From positions 1-54,555 of the forward strand of contig CAIUHP010000106.1 of NCBI GenBank assembly GCA_903899015.1: a stretch of DNA of 54,555 nucleotides, in the 5' to 3' direction. Each line of letters opens with the position of its first letter. Within the stretch, counting starts at the first letter, position 1. The notes under the pieces are model-generated. The model saw only the letters and a program-made list of their open reading frames with translations. It was not told the DNA's origin and ran no database searches. This DNA is from an uncultured Armatimonadota bacterium. Lineage in GTDB: Bacteria; Armatimonadota; Fimbriimonadia; Fimbriimonadales; Fimbriimonadaceae. Shown in pieces: positions 53,677 through 54,555 of this stretch. The position numbers and the translations under genes were made by a program.

Positions 53677-54183
53677 ATGTTAGGAGCCATAATTGCGTTC
53701 GTGCCGAAGTATAAGCGGATTGGTCAAATAGTAGGAACTCACGGGCTGAAAGGGCTGGTGAAGGTGTTGCCCATGACCGACTTCCTCGAGAGATTTGAGA
53801 AAGGTTCCAAGTTAAGACTTAATGATCAGTGGGTGGTAGTCGAGTCGTTCTCCATGCACAAAGAGCGTCCGCTGATAAAGATAGAGGGCATCAACGGAAT
53901 TTCGGCCGCCGAGAAATATCAATGGGCCTATCTTGAGATCCCAGAACCGCAACGCCCCGATCTTGATGAAGATGAATATCTTTCGGAAGACTTGGTGGGC
54001 TTGAAAGTAACGACGACAGACGGCATTGAGCTAGGAGTCATCGATGATATCGTGGCGATGCCAGCACACGACGTCATCAAGATTGGCGAGCTTTTAATTC
54101 CAGCGGTGGAAGAGTTCGTAAAAGAAATCGATCTCGAAGCGGGCACGATGATCGTTCAGTTGATTCCTGGAATGCTTGAGTAG
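53677..54183 (+). CDS. rimM: 16S rRNA processing protein RimM
   Basis: RimM helps assemble the 30S head and binds S19. The 168-aa protein has the N-terminal beta-barrel (IGQIVGTHGLKGLVKV) and the PRC-barrel part (LVGLKVTTTDGIELGVIDDI). An ATG at 53677 with GGGAGG upstream is chosen; a GTG at 53701 would fit the homology as well. rpsP, trmD and rplS, usual neighbours, are not seen; the gene stands alone divergent from ftsZ. Confidence 0.9.
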   Translation: MLGAIIAFVPKYKRIGQIVGTHGLKGLVKVLPMTDFLERFEKGSKLRLNDQWVVVESFSMHKERPLIKIEGINGISAAEKYQWAYLEIPEPQRPDLDEDEYLSEDLVGLKVTTTDGIELGVIDDIVAMPAHDVIKIGELLIPAVEEFVKEIDLEAGTMIVQLIPGMLE

Positions 54184-54225
54184 GTAGCTTTTCAGGAAGC
54201 AAATTCAAGCATTCAAATTTGAACA

Positions 54226-54555
<330 letters not shown>

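Overview
The window is about 54.6 kb of ordinary bacterial chromosome with roughly half G+C, dense short operons on both strands and one accessory island. The gene set suggests a Gram-negative-type or diderm heterotroph: lipoproteins, cytochrome c maturation, TatA, and FtsZ with a standard C-terminal tail. The best guess at lineage is Armatimonadota, Fimbriimonadia-like. The reasons are an H-X9-DG/pseudopilin-like domain joined to a BlaR-type peptidase, DUF1080, DUF2807 and DUF3052 proteins, and an acidic-tailed omega subunit. This placement is inference; no rRNA is present.

Layout. 1-0.7 kb: no gene, one degenerate inverted repeat. 0.7-8.1 kb: moeA (minus), then a plus-strand cluster of sensor kinase, response regulator, a stand-alone KdpD sensor/USP protein, a KimA-like potassium transporter and a small protein; this looks like a potassium-control cassette. 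8.3-11.2 kb: a small hypothetical gene and feoAB with a perfect palindrome upstream. 11.4-17.8 kb: a large exported protein, a BlaI/M56 pair with operator-like half-sites, a DUF1080 protein and membrane hypotheticals. 17.9-21.0 kb: rpoZ-dnaJ-prmA-rsmE operon (minus). 21.2-34.5 kb: mixed metabolic and exported proteins (histidine phosphatase, DUF3052, glyQ, DUF2807, tatA, CapA-like, class III aminotransferase, TIGR01777 epimerase, Gfo/Idh/MocA, threonine aldolase, GNAT, YprB-like nuclease). 34.6-37.4 kb: ccmE (Cys variant) and ccmF. 37.4-38.5 kb: GC-rich dispersed repeats, pyrE and tRNA-Leu(CAG). 38.7-41.9 kb: an arsenic-resistance island (arsR, arsC, DUF2180-like, acr3, second arsC, broken arsA). 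42-45.9 kb: a secreted protein, a PhyH-family dioxygenase, a long unexplained hairpin, a sedolisin-like peptidase and a small gene. 45.9-54.2 kb: YncE/phosphoesterase fusion, zinc-ribbon protein, membrane protein, hisF with an insertion, CBM9-like exported protein, ftsZ and rimM. The window ends in a second cluster of the GC-rich repeat, with a GACCCC hexamer run.

The items most worth attention are the potassium cassette with a response regulator of unknown output domain, the CxxxY-type CcmE beside CcmF, the dispersed GACCCC repeat family, the 150-nt hairpin near 44 kb, the feo palindrome, and the decayed arsenic island beside a tRNA. Homology calls rest on recognising family motifs by eye; no database search was run.
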